Assembly (NCBI GenBank): GCA_024278555.1
Contig: JAJRSX010000198.1
Span: forward strand, 1-6,170
From: a bacterium
GTDB lineage: Bacteria; CG2-30-53-67; CG2-30-70-394
Direction of reading: 5' to 3'
Length of the DNA stretch: 6,170 bases
The position numbers and the translations under genes are program-made. The notes beneath the pieces were generated by a model. The model worked only from the letters and a program-made list of their open reading frames with translations. It did not search any database and was not told the DNA's origin. Shown here one piece after another: positions 1 to 5,278 of the stretch (positions are counted from its first letter, which is position 1; every line of letters starts with the position of its first letter).

Positions 1-1
1 C

Positions 2-916
2 CCCTCCGCCCCCGCCACCTCCCTCTTCCGGGCGGCGGCGAGCCGTATTGCCACCGGCGGCCGCAGTGGCAACCTCACCGTCGGCGCCAACGGCCTCGCC
101 CTCCACCTCACCGCCCAGGGGGGCGCCGCGGCAGCGGTCGAGCTATCGACCGGCAATGGCGCCGACACCACCCGCGAACGTCGCACCGCCGCGGCGGCCT
201 ACCAGGTCGACCTCGACCTCAACGTCGCCTTCTCCGCCGCCCTGGCCGGCCAGCAGGCGCGCCTCTCCGACCTCGACCCCGCGCTTCTCAACGACTTCAC
301 CGCCGCCTTCAACGCCCTCGATGGCAGCAAGGCCCACCAGCGTGCCTTCTTCCGCGCCACCGACCACCTCTTCGACGCCCTGGAGCAGGAGGTGGGGCTC
401 TCCTCCACCGGACTCGACGACGAGGCCGAGGTGGTCAAGGGGGCGGTGCGCGACTTCTTCCACGAGGTGAAGGCGATGGACCGCCTGGTACGCAGGACCG
501 TCGGCGGGGTCGCCGAGGTCGCCGACCGGCTCGCCCGCCGGGCGGCCCAGGTGGTGGCGAAGGTCGCTGCGAGCGAAGCGCCGCCGATCCAGCGACTGCG
601 GCAGGCGGACCAGCTCATCGGCGACACCGCGATCGACGGCGGCGCCCGCCGCCACCTGCGCCACCTCGTCGATCGCCTCCTGGCGCGCGGCGACGAGGAG
701 GGTAAGCGGCAGGAGGTCGGCGCCCGCCTCCAGGGCGCCCGCGACGCCCTCACCGCCGCCGAGCCCCACCACCTCCGCCGCGCCGGCCACGCCCTGGAGC
801 GCGCCCTCGATCGCGACGACCCGTCCGAGGCGGCGGCCCACCGCTTTGCCAAAGCGCTTACCGACGGCGACGACCACGCCGAGGGGAACGACCGCGCCGC
901 CCGACCCCGTAGCTGA
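2..916 (+). CDS. Unrecognised protein, C-terminal 304 residues (5' end outside window)
   Basis: An open frame enters from the left edge and ends at TGA 914-916. Codon third positions are almost all G or C throughout, which supports this frame over the shadow frames on both strands. I do not recognise the family. The visible part begins with an Ala/Ser/Gly-rich stretch. Residues about 24-50 look beta-prone (NLTVGANGLALHL, then AAVELSTG). Residues 67-82 are hydrophobic and alternating (YQVDLDLNVAFSAALA). The rest, about 85-304, reads as mostly helical and strongly charged, with many Arg, Asp, Glu and His. There is no signal peptide, membrane segment or catalytic motif in the visible part, but the N-terminus is missing. 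The gene stands apart from the ccm operon, with a tRNA gene on the opposite strand just downstream. No function is proposed; coding status is fairly sure, identity unknown. Confidence 0.75.
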   Translation, partial: PSAPATSLFRAAASRIATGGRSGNLTVGANGLALHLTAQGGAAAAVELSTGNGADTTRERRTAAAAYQVDLDLNVAFSAALAGQQARLSDLDPALLNDFTAAFNALDGSKAHQRAFFRATDHLFDALEQEVGLSSTGLDDEAEVVKGAVRDFFHEVKAMDRLVRRTVGGVAEVADRLARRAAQVVAKVAASEAPPIQRLRQADQLIGDTAIDGGARRHLRHLVDRLLARGDEEGKRQEVGARLQGARDALTAAEPHHLRRAGHALERALDRDDPSEAAAHRFAKALTDGDDHAEGNDRAARPRS

Positions 917-926
917 CGGTACGCGA

Positions 927-945
927 GGCAGGTTGCGAGCCTGTC
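927..945 (+). terminator. Weak hairpin after the unrecognised gene
   Basis: A 6-bp stem including one G-U pair (GGCAGG at 927-932 with CCTGTC at 940-945, 7-base loop) lies 10 bases after the stop codon. No T run follows, so it is not a standard intrinsic terminator. It may be chance in such GC-rich DNA. Confidence 0.2.
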
Positions 946-957
946 GGGTCAACAGCC

Positions 958-1044
958 TGGTGCCGGAGGTGGGAATCGAACCCACATGAGGTTGCCCCCG
1001 CTGGATTTTGAGTCCAGTGCGTCTACCAGTTTCACCACTCCGGC
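958..1044 (-). tRNA. tRNA-Leu (anticodon CAA, reads UUG)
   Basis: On the minus strand the 7-bp acceptor stem pairs GCCGGAG (1044-1038) with CTCCGGC (968-962), followed by discriminator A (961) and an encoded CCA (960-958). The anticodon stem is CTGGA/TCCAG around the 7-base loop CTCAAAA, putting the anticodon CAA at 1010-1008. The T arm is GTGGG-TTCGATT-CCCAC. A long variable arm (about 15 bases between the anticodon and T stems) marks it as a class II tRNA, as expected for leucine. The D arm contains the expected GGTAGA-type sequence. All stems pair perfectly, so the gene looks functional. No clear minus-strand promoter was found in the spacer upstream. Confidence 0.97.
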
Positions 1045-1051
1045 GCACCGG

Positions 1052-1089
1052 CAAGCGTGGCACCGGGGCGGAGAGGCGGTCAAGCGTGG
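1052..1089. repeat. 9-bp direct repeat in the tRNA-fmdB spacer
   Basis: CAAGCGTGG occurs at 1052-1060 and again at 1081-1089, with starts 29 bases apart. It lies between two divergently transcribed genes, where a regulator could bind both copies. Nothing else supports an operator role, and the spacing is close to but not exactly three helical turns. Confidence 0.3.
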
Positions 1090-1091
1090 GG

Positions 1092-1121
1092 TTGACGGCG
1101 GACCCGTCCGTTCCCTTATTT
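1092..1121 (+). promoter_or_regulatory. Weak sigma-70-like promoter candidate for the fmdB-type gene
   Basis: TTGACG at 1092-1097 is one base from the -35 consensus. It is followed, 18 bases on, by TTATTT at 1116-1121, a poor -10 match but the most AT-rich hexamer in this spacer. Transcription would start near 1128, about 60 bases before the ATG at 1191. A second TTGACT at 1136-1141 has no AT-rich partner downstream. Confidence 0.3.
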
Positions 1122-1190
1122 CATCGTGTGTTGTCTTGACTAGAGGGTGGCCGGGGCCGACCCTTCGCCGTTGCTTTCTTGGAGGTTTCG

Positions 1191-1493
1191 ATGCCGATTT
1201 ATGAGTACGTCTGTAACAAGGGCCACGAGTTCGAGGTCAATCAGGGAATGAATGACGTGCCCCTGAGCCGCTGCCAGGTGGACGGCTGCCGCGCCGGGGC
1301 CCGGCGGCTAATCTCCCTCAGCGGCTTTGCCCTCAAGGGGGGCGGCTGGTATGCGGACGGCTACCACGGCGCCAACGGCAAGGGGGCCAAGGCGAACAAC
1401 GGCAACGGCAAGAGCAAAGAGAAGAGCGGCAACACCGGCGGCTGCGGCAACAACTGCGCCTGCGCCGCCAACAAGGGGAGCGGCGACAAGTAG
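1191..1493 (+). CDS. FmdB-type small zinc-ribbon protein (100 aa)
   Basis: The N-terminus MPIYEYVC, the RRLIS segment (residues 38-42) and FALKGGGWY (46-54) are hallmarks of the FmdB putative regulatory / zinc-ribbon family, small cytoplasmic proteins of largely unknown function. The ATG at 1191 is chosen because GGAGG (1181-1185) lies 5 bases before it and family members begin MP-Y-EY; the in-frame ATG at 1179 lies upstream of that site. The zinc site is atypical. The usual first CxxC appears as C8-N-K-G-H12, and the second knuckle as C28-x4-C33. The C-terminal 40 residues are low-complexity Gly/Asn/Lys and end with C85, C89 and C91, which could bind metal or form disulfides. The gene stands alone, convergent with the ccm operon. 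Family assignment is firm; role unknown. Confidence 0.88.
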   Translation: MPIYEYVCNKGHEFEVNQGMNDVPLSRCQVDGCRAGARRLISLSGFALKGGGWYADGYHGANGKGAKANNGNGKSKEKSGNTGGCGNNCACAANKGSGDK

Positions 1494-1510
1494 GCGGGTT
1501 GCAGGTGCGA

Positions 1511-1532
1511 CGGTGGCGGCGACGCGCCACCG
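1511..1532. terminator. GC hairpin between convergent genes, possible shared terminator
   Basis: CGGTGGCG (1511-1518) and CGCCACCG (1525-1532) form a perfect 8-bp stem with a 6-base loop. It lies 17 bases after the fmdB-type stop codon and about 75 bases beyond the ccmD stop, so it is placed to serve both strands. Neither side has a T run, so termination would be weak or factor-dependent. Nothing else is recognisable in 1494-1608. Confidence 0.35.
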
Positions 1533-1608
1533 GTCGTGGAGGGGGGCGGTGCGCCGTCCCGGTGCGCGCAGCACAGGGGGGTGAGTCCGCAGGGCCGGGG
1601 AGAGGTGG

Positions 1609-1773
1609 CTACCCCTTGCGGCCGGTGAGCTCCTGGCGGAGGTCTTCGATCTCGCGCATGAGGCGGCGCTGGCGGGAAAAGATCATCCCGAGGTAGCCGA
1701 AGAGGATCGTCCAGAAGGCGGCGTAGCCGGCAAAGAGGAAGTCGAGGAACTTGTCAGGTGACATGGAGGACAC
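1609..1773 (-). CDS. ccmD: CcmD, small membrane protein of the heme exporter complex
   Basis: A 54-residue frame starting at GTG 1773, or 51 residues from ATG 1764, ending at TAG 1611-1609. From the ATG the protein has a short N-terminus, one membrane helix (about residues 9-29, containing FAGYAAFW and LFGYLGMIF), then a basic, charged helix (RQRRLMREIEDLRQEL). This is the architecture and size of CcmD, which stabilises the CcmABC complex and helps release heme-loaded CcmE. AGGAG at 1784-1780 sits 6 bases before the GTG but 15 before the ATG, so the GTG is the better-supported start. The gene follows ccmC after a short gap containing a C9 run and is the last recognisable gene of the operon. 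It is small enough to be missed by length-filtered gene finders. Assignment rests on helix pattern and position, which together are convincing. Confidence 0.88.
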   Translation of the reverse strand: MSSMSPDKFLDFLFAGYAAFWTILFGYLGMIFSRQRRLMREIEDLRQELTGRKG

Positions 1774-1810
1774 AACGGTCTCCTGGGAGAGGGGGGGGGA
1801 CGAGGGGCGG

Positions 1811-2524
1811 TCAGCCGCGCTCGGGGGGGGCCACGTCGGCCTCGCGGTAGAGGTGGTCGACCTCGTCCTGGAGGAGCTCGACGACGATGCGGCGCAGGAG
1901 CAGGGCGATGAAGAGGCAGAGCATGGCGATCATGCAGACGCGGAGGGTCTGGCTCATCGGCGGGGCCAACCCCGACCCCTTACCGCCCATGATCACCGGC
2001 GCCGGGTGCTGGGTCCGCCACCAGCGGATCGACATGTAGACGACGGGCACGTCGAGGAAGCCGAGGATCCCCACCACCGCCGCCAGGTTCGCCTTGCGGC
2101 TCCCCTCGGGGAGGTAGGCGCGGAGCATCAGATAGGCGACGTAGATGAGCCACAGGACCAGGGTGGTGGTGAGCCGGGCGTCCCAGGTCCACCAGATCCC
2201 CCAGATCGGCTTCGCCCAGATGGGGCCGGTGATGAGCACCACGCTACAGAAGACGACGCCGATCTCCGCCGACGCCTGGGCGGCGATATCCAGCCCCCGG
2301 CGGCGGGTGAAGAGGTAGGCGAGGCTCGCCAGGAAACAGATAAAGAAGGCGAGGAAGCTCACCATCGCCGACGGCACGTGGAAGTAGAAGATCCGCTGGA
2401 CGTTGCCCATGGTCCGCTCCATGGGAACGAAGTGGAAGACCATGTAGAGGGCCCAGACGATCGCCCCCCAGGCGATCGCGGTGGCAACGTTGGCGGCGGT
2501 GTGGAGACGCTCGAGTCGCATCAT
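1811..2524 (-). CDS. ccmC: CcmC, heme-handling membrane protein of cytochrome c maturation
   Basis: A 237-residue polytopic protein with about six membrane helices. It carries the family's tryptophan-rich WWD motif at residues 103-119 (core WWTWDARLT). Two conserved histidines flank it, H49 in FYFHVP and H173 in TQHPAPV. In this family these ligate heme while it is transferred to CcmE in the periplasm. Length is normal for CcmC. The start ATG at 2524 overlaps the ccmB stop as ATGA. A second ATG follows at once (2521), and GGAGG (2530-2526) is 4 bases from that one but only 1 from the first, so initiation may use the second Met. The last residues (APPERG) are encoded over a C8 run. CcmA, CcmB and CcmD, its known partners, are all adjacent. 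Very secure. Confidence 0.97.
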   Translation of the reverse strand: MMRLERLHTAANVATAIAWGAIVWALYMVFHFVPMERTMGNVQRIFYFHVPSAMVSFLAFFICFLASLAYLFTRRRGLDIAAQASAEIGVVFCSVVLITGPIWAKPIWGIWWTWDARLTTTLVLWLIYVAYLMLRAYLPEGSRKANLAAVVGILGFLDVPVVYMSIRWWRTQHPAPVIMGGKGSGLAPPMSQTLRVCMIAMLCLFIALLLRRIVVELLQDEVDHLYREADVAPPERG

Positions 2525-3195
2525 TCCTCCAGCACAAAGTCGAAGAGCAGCGTCGATGTTACGAGAAAGATCACATCGTACAGGGCGAGCATGCGGATGA
2601 AACTGGTCAACCCCTCGGTCTCGTGGTTGAGGATCAGGCCGGTGGATTGTACGGCGCCGATGATCACCGGCACGATGATCGGGAAGAGGAGCACCGGCAG
2701 CATCACCTCGCGTAGGCGGGTGTTGGCGCTGATCGCCGCCAGGAGCGTCCCGACGGCGGTGAAGCCAATGGTCCCGAGGAGGCAGACGAGGAGCAGCGGT
2801 GGGATCTCAGTGGTGAGCGAGAGGTTGAAGAAGAGGACGAAAAAGGGCAGCAGGATCGCCTCGGCGATGAGGGTGAAGCAGAGGTTGGCGAGCCACTTGC
2901 CGAGATAGATGGCGCCGCGGTCCATGGGGGTGAGCAGGACCCCGGAGAGGCAGCCGTTCTCCTGCTCGGAGGCGAAGGCGCGGTTGAGACCCAGCACCCC
3001 GGCGAAGGTGAAGGCGACCCAGAGGATCCCCGGCCCGATGGCCAGGACCATCTCGCGATCGGGGTTGAAGGCGAAGTTGAAGATCACCAGCACCAGGAGG
3101 GCGAAGAGCAGCATCGCGCTCATCGCCTCACGGGTGCGCCACTCCAGCCGCAGGTCCTTCATGAAGATGGTGAAGAGCTGCTGCAAGAACCTCAT
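2521..3195 (-). CDS. ccmB: CcmB, membrane subunit of the heme exporter ABC complex
   Basis: A 224-residue protein, the usual CcmB length, with about six membrane helices. Family signatures are KDLRLEWRTRE at residues 13-23, the block around PGILWVAFTFAGVLGLNR (55-72), and SEQENGCLSGVLLTPMDR (76-93). CcmB is the permease-like partner of the ATPase CcmA and works with CcmC and CcmD on heme-loaded CcmE at the inner membrane. The ATG at 3195 is the only plausible start: no in-frame ATG, GTG or TTG lies between it and the in-frame upstream stop at 3246-3244. No Shine-Dalgarno sequence precedes it; the ATG follows a run of six A's. Its first two bases lie in a perfect inverted repeat that reaches back to the ccmA stop codon. 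The 3' end overlaps ccmC as ATGA. Confidence 0.97.
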   Translation of the reverse strand: MRFLQQLFTIFMKDLRLEWRTREAMSAMLLFALLVLVIFNFAFNPDREMVLAIGPGILWVAFTFAGVLGLNRAFASEQENGCLSGVLLTPMDRGAIYLGKWLANLCFTLIAEAILLPFFVLFFNLSLTTEIPPLLLVCLLGTIGFTAVGTLLAAISANTRLREVMLPVLLFPIIVPVIIGAVQSTGLILNHETEGLTSFIRMLALYDVIFLVTSTLLFDFVLEE

Positions 3196-3284
3196 TTTTT
3201 TCGCGGCAAGAGTGGTCTTGGGAAGGACGGTGGTGGTGCGGTCTCAGCGCCATCTCTCGGGCAGGGCGCGGCCGCGAAAAAAAT
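3194..3284 (-). promoter_or_regulatory. Perfect 14-bp inverted repeat joining the ccmA stop and ccmB start
   Basis: ATTTTTTTCGCGGC at 3194-3207 is the exact reverse complement of GCCGCGAAAAAAAT at 3271-3284, separated by 63 bases. In the minus-strand mRNA the 5' arm begins with the A of the ccmA UGA stop, and the 3' arm ends with the AU of the ccmB AUG. Folding would bring stop and start together or hide the start. A 5-bp stem (GCGCC at 3269-3265 with GGCGC at 3251-3247) could form inside the loop. The repeat is directly seen; any role in translation is inference. Confidence 0.6.
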
Positions 3285-4012
3285 CACTGCAGCGACTCTT
3301 CGTACAGGGCATCGAACTCCTCGCGCGACAGGGCCGCCGCCGGGGTGTGGTGGATCACCTCGCCGCGCCGGAGGATGGCGATATCGGTGGCCATGGTGAA
3401 GCCGAGGTGGTGGTCGTGGGTAGTGAGCAGGACCGTGTGGTGCGCCTCGCGGAACCCCTCGATGAGCTCATTGAGGGTCGCCACCGAACGCTGATCCAGC
3501 CCGGTGTACGGCTCGTCCAGGAGCAGGATGTCGGGTCGGTGGAGGAAGGCGCGGGCGATCGCCAGCCGCTGCGCCATGCCGCGGGAGAAGTGGCGCGCCC
3601 GGCTGTTCGCCCGGTGGATCAGGTCGACTCGGGTGAGGACCTCCTCGCACCGCGCCTCCAGGTCGTCAACCTGGTAGAGGCGGCCGTAGAAGCGGAGGTT
3701 CTCCATGGCGCTGAGGTCGCCGTACAGAAACAGCTCATGGGAGACCACACCGAGGTGGCCGCGGATCGCCGCCGCCTCCTTGTGGGCGTCGAGGCCGGCG
3801 ATCTTCAACTCCCCGGAGGTGGGACGCATGAGCCCGGCGGCGATGCGCAAAAAGGTCGTCTTGCCGGCACCGTTGTGGCCGAACAGGGCGGTCACCCCGC
3901 CGCGCGGGACGTCCAGATCGACGCTCCGCAGGGCGGTGATGCGGCCAAACCGCTTCGCCACCCCGCGCGCCTCGACCGCATACCCGGTCGCCCCCCCTCC
4001 CGCCTGATTCAT
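3284..4012 (-). CDS. ccmA: CcmA, ATPase of the CcmAB heme exporter complex
   Basis: A single ABC ATPase domain of 242 residues. Walker A is GHNGAGKTT (45-53), the signature is FSRGMAQR (142-149), Walker B is ILLLDE (162-167) followed by the D-loop region GLD, and the H-loop is TTHD with H199. The FSRGM signature and the YGDLSAMENLRFYGRLY segment match the CcmA family rather than generic transporters. It is cytoplasmic, bound to CcmB, and its ATP hydrolysis is needed to release holo-CcmE. The Q-loop position appears to hold Glu (E93 in VVSHELF), where most CcmAs have Gln. The ATG at 4012 overlaps the upstream gene's stop as ATGA, with no good Shine-Dalgarno sequence, so translation is probably coupled. 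The N-terminal GGG is encoded in a G7 run. Very secure. Confidence 0.97.
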   Translation of the reverse strand: MNQAGGGATGYAVEARGVAKRFGRITALRSVDLDVPRGGVTALFGHNGAGKTTFLRIAAGLMRPTSGELKIAGLDAHKEAAAIRGHLGVVSHELFLYGDLSAMENLRFYGRLYQVDDLEARCEEVLTRVDLIHRANSRARHFSRGMAQRLAIARAFLHRPDILLLDEPYTGLDQRSVATLNELIEGFREAHHTVLLTTHDHHLGFTMATDIAILRRGEVIHHTPAAALSREEFDALYEESLQ

Positions 4013-5226
4013 CCCATCGCCCGGTCGAGGTGCTGCACCGTCTGATCGAGCTGCTCCAGGAGCTCGGCGCGACGCCGCTGGTGTTGACGACGGCTGATGG
4101 AGCCCTCTGCGAGGCGATCGTCGAGGGCGGCGATGGCGGCGACCAGGCTCTCCTTGAGGCGCAGCGCCTCCTTTTCGCCCTTGGCGACGCCGTTGGCCGC
4201 GGGGCGCGGCGTGCCGCCCATGAGGAAGGCGGCGGCGATGAGGATGACGCCCATGCCGCCGGCCACCAAGGGGATCAGCCGCTGGGTACGGTTGGGCTCG
4301 ATCGCCACCTGGAACTGGCCGCGTCCGCCGCCCACGGCGGTGCCGCCGGAGAGCGCCACACTGATCCGGCTCCCCGCCTTGGCCGCCTCACCGTGGACGT
4401 AGATGAGGTCGCGCTCGACGTTTCTGTCCATGACCTTCAGCGGAGCGACCGGGGTGACAGTGACGTCCGCCGGCTGGACGAAGAGGTCGACCCTGGGCAG
4501 GTCGTACGGCAGGCGGGCCTCGTAGCGGAGCTGCTTGCCCGGGTAGGGGAGGCCGTAGTTGACGGTGATCTGGGTCACCCCGGGGCGGATCGGGTAGTCG
4601 ACGGTAAACAGCTCCGGGTCGTTCGTGGCCACCGGCTCGCGCTGCACCGGCTGCCCCTGGGCACGCACGCTGATAGCGGTCTCGCCGGTGCGCCCCTTGG
4701 GCAGGAAGACGCGGAAGAGGCCGCCCTCCTTGTACAGGGCGCGGTTGCCCGTGTTGGTCACCTGGATCAGCTCGTCGACACGAAAGATCCGGCCGTCGGT
4801 GCGCAGCAGCCGCCGCTCGCTCACCTCCACCCCGGCCCACTGGTCGCTCACGTCAAAGACGGTGAACTCGACGCTCGCCGGGGCGCCGGTGAGGCGCAGG
4901 GGCTGGTTGTAGGTCACCCCCTTGTACTCGGCGCGGACGAGAAAAAAGGGCGCCTTCGCCTGCACGTTGGTGAGCTGGAAGCGGCCGTCGGTAGCGGTGG
5001 TAGAGGCGACCTCCTCCATCCCCAACGACGGCGCGATGAGGGCGATCTCCACCGGCCCGAGGGTCGCCCCCGGCGTCCCCATGTGGATGACGCCGGTGAT
5101 GGTTGCCCCTGCCCCCTGCCCCTGGGCCGCGGACGACCAGGCCACCCCAATAACGAGCACGAGGGCCGCCAGGAGGCGCTGGAGGGGCGCACCAGCGGTG
5201 CCGGCAATAACGGTCTGTTCAGCCAT
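4009..5226 (-). CDS. Exported, membrane-anchored protein with carboxypeptidase-regulatory-like domain; ccm accessory candidate (405 aa)
   Basis: Start ATG 5226 is chosen because AAGGA (5239-5235) lies 8 bases before it; ATG 5235 directly abuts that site, and longer starts run into the previous gene. Residues 16-34 are a hydrophobic signal segment, with likely cleavage near SSAAQG. Residues about 41-125 (ATITGVIHMG, then ATDGRFQLTNV) resemble a carboxypeptidase regulatory-like or transthyretin-type beta-sandwich. Residues 130-310 are further beta-rich periplasmic sequence. A membrane helix follows at about 317-337. The cytoplasmic tail (350-402) is a charged coiled coil with a DDRLAEGSISRRQHQRRRAE stretch that recalls the short SHOCT-type helix pair. 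There is no cysteine in the mature protein and no catalytic motif. It sits between a CcmI-like gene and ccmA, overlapping ccmA by ATGA, which suggests a role in heme export or apocytochrome handling. The specific function is unknown. Confidence 0.85.
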   Translation of the reverse strand: MAEQTVIAGTAGAPLQRLLAALVLVIGVAWSSAAQGQGAGATITGVIHMGTPGATLGPVEIALIAPSLGMEEVASTTATDGRFQLTNVQAKAPFFLVRAEYKGVTYNQPLRLTGAPASVEFTVFDVSDQWAGVEVSERRLLRTDGRIFRVDELIQVTNTGNRALYKEGGLFRVFLPKGRTGETAISVRAQGQPVQREPVATNDPELFTVDYPIRPGVTQITVNYGLPYPGKQLRYEARLPYDLPRVDLFVQPADVTVTPVAPLKVMDRNVERDLIYVHGEAAKAGSRISVALSGGTAVGGGRGQFQVAIEPNRTQRLIPLVAGGMGVILIAAAFLMGGTPRPAANGVAKGEKEALRLKESLVAAIAALDDRLAEGSISRRQHQRRRAELLEQLDQTVQHLDRAMG

Positions 5227-5240
5227 ACTGCTCATCCTTG

Positions 5241-5278
5241 GGGTTCGCGAAAACGCAGCGTTATTTTTTCGTGAGCCC
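5241..5278 (-). promoter_or_regulatory. Imperfect inverted repeat filling the gap before the 405-aa gene
   Basis: Arms 5241-5253 and 5266-5278 are complementary over 13 positions, with two G-T wobbles at the DNA level and a 12-base loop. In the minus-strand mRNA 11 of 13 positions pair and two are A-C mismatches. The repeat begins at the first base after the zinc-ribbon gene's stop codon and ends one base before the AAGGA Shine-Dalgarno sequence of the next gene. It could be an intercistronic stem-loop affecting message stability or relative expression. The pairing is seen; the role is inference. Confidence 0.45.

Noticed and set aside
143-1063. 306-residue open frame on the minus strand opposite the first gene
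   Set aside because: It runs through the complete tRNA-Leu gene and is Gly/Val/Glu-rich as expected for the antisense of a GC3-biased gene; the plus-strand frame has the better codon bias.
1055-1083. Minus-strand promoter for tRNA-Leu (TTGACC at 1083-1078)
   Set aside because: The hexamer 17 bases downstream is CCACGC, which bears no resemblance to a -10 element.
1548-1567. 7-bp direct repeat GGTGCGC in the gap between convergent genes
   Set aside because: Too short and too GC-rich to mean anything alone.
3195-3201. T7 run at the ccmA-ccmB junction as an intrinsic terminator
   Set aside because: On neither strand is there a stable hairpin directly before the T run; the runs belong to the arms of the inverted repeat, and ccmB-ccmD continue the operon.
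3128-3253. 41-codon frame starting in the ccmA-ccmB gap and overlapping ccmB
   Set aside because: It has no properly spaced Shine-Dalgarno sequence, no recognisable product and a His-rich composition typical of out-of-frame reading. It could still act as a leader frame but nothing shows it.
3267-3276. 10-bp palindrome CGCGGCCGCG as a regulator site
   Set aside because: Short GC palindromes are expected in DNA of this composition, and this one overlaps the arm of the larger inverted repeat.
1751-5274. Long plus-strand open frames (1751-2908, 2909-4045, 4030-5274) opposite the ccm operon
   Set aside because: They are antisense shadows of ccmC, ccmB, ccmA and the 405-aa gene, which have clear family signatures on the minus strand. 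Few stops appear because of high GC at third positions.
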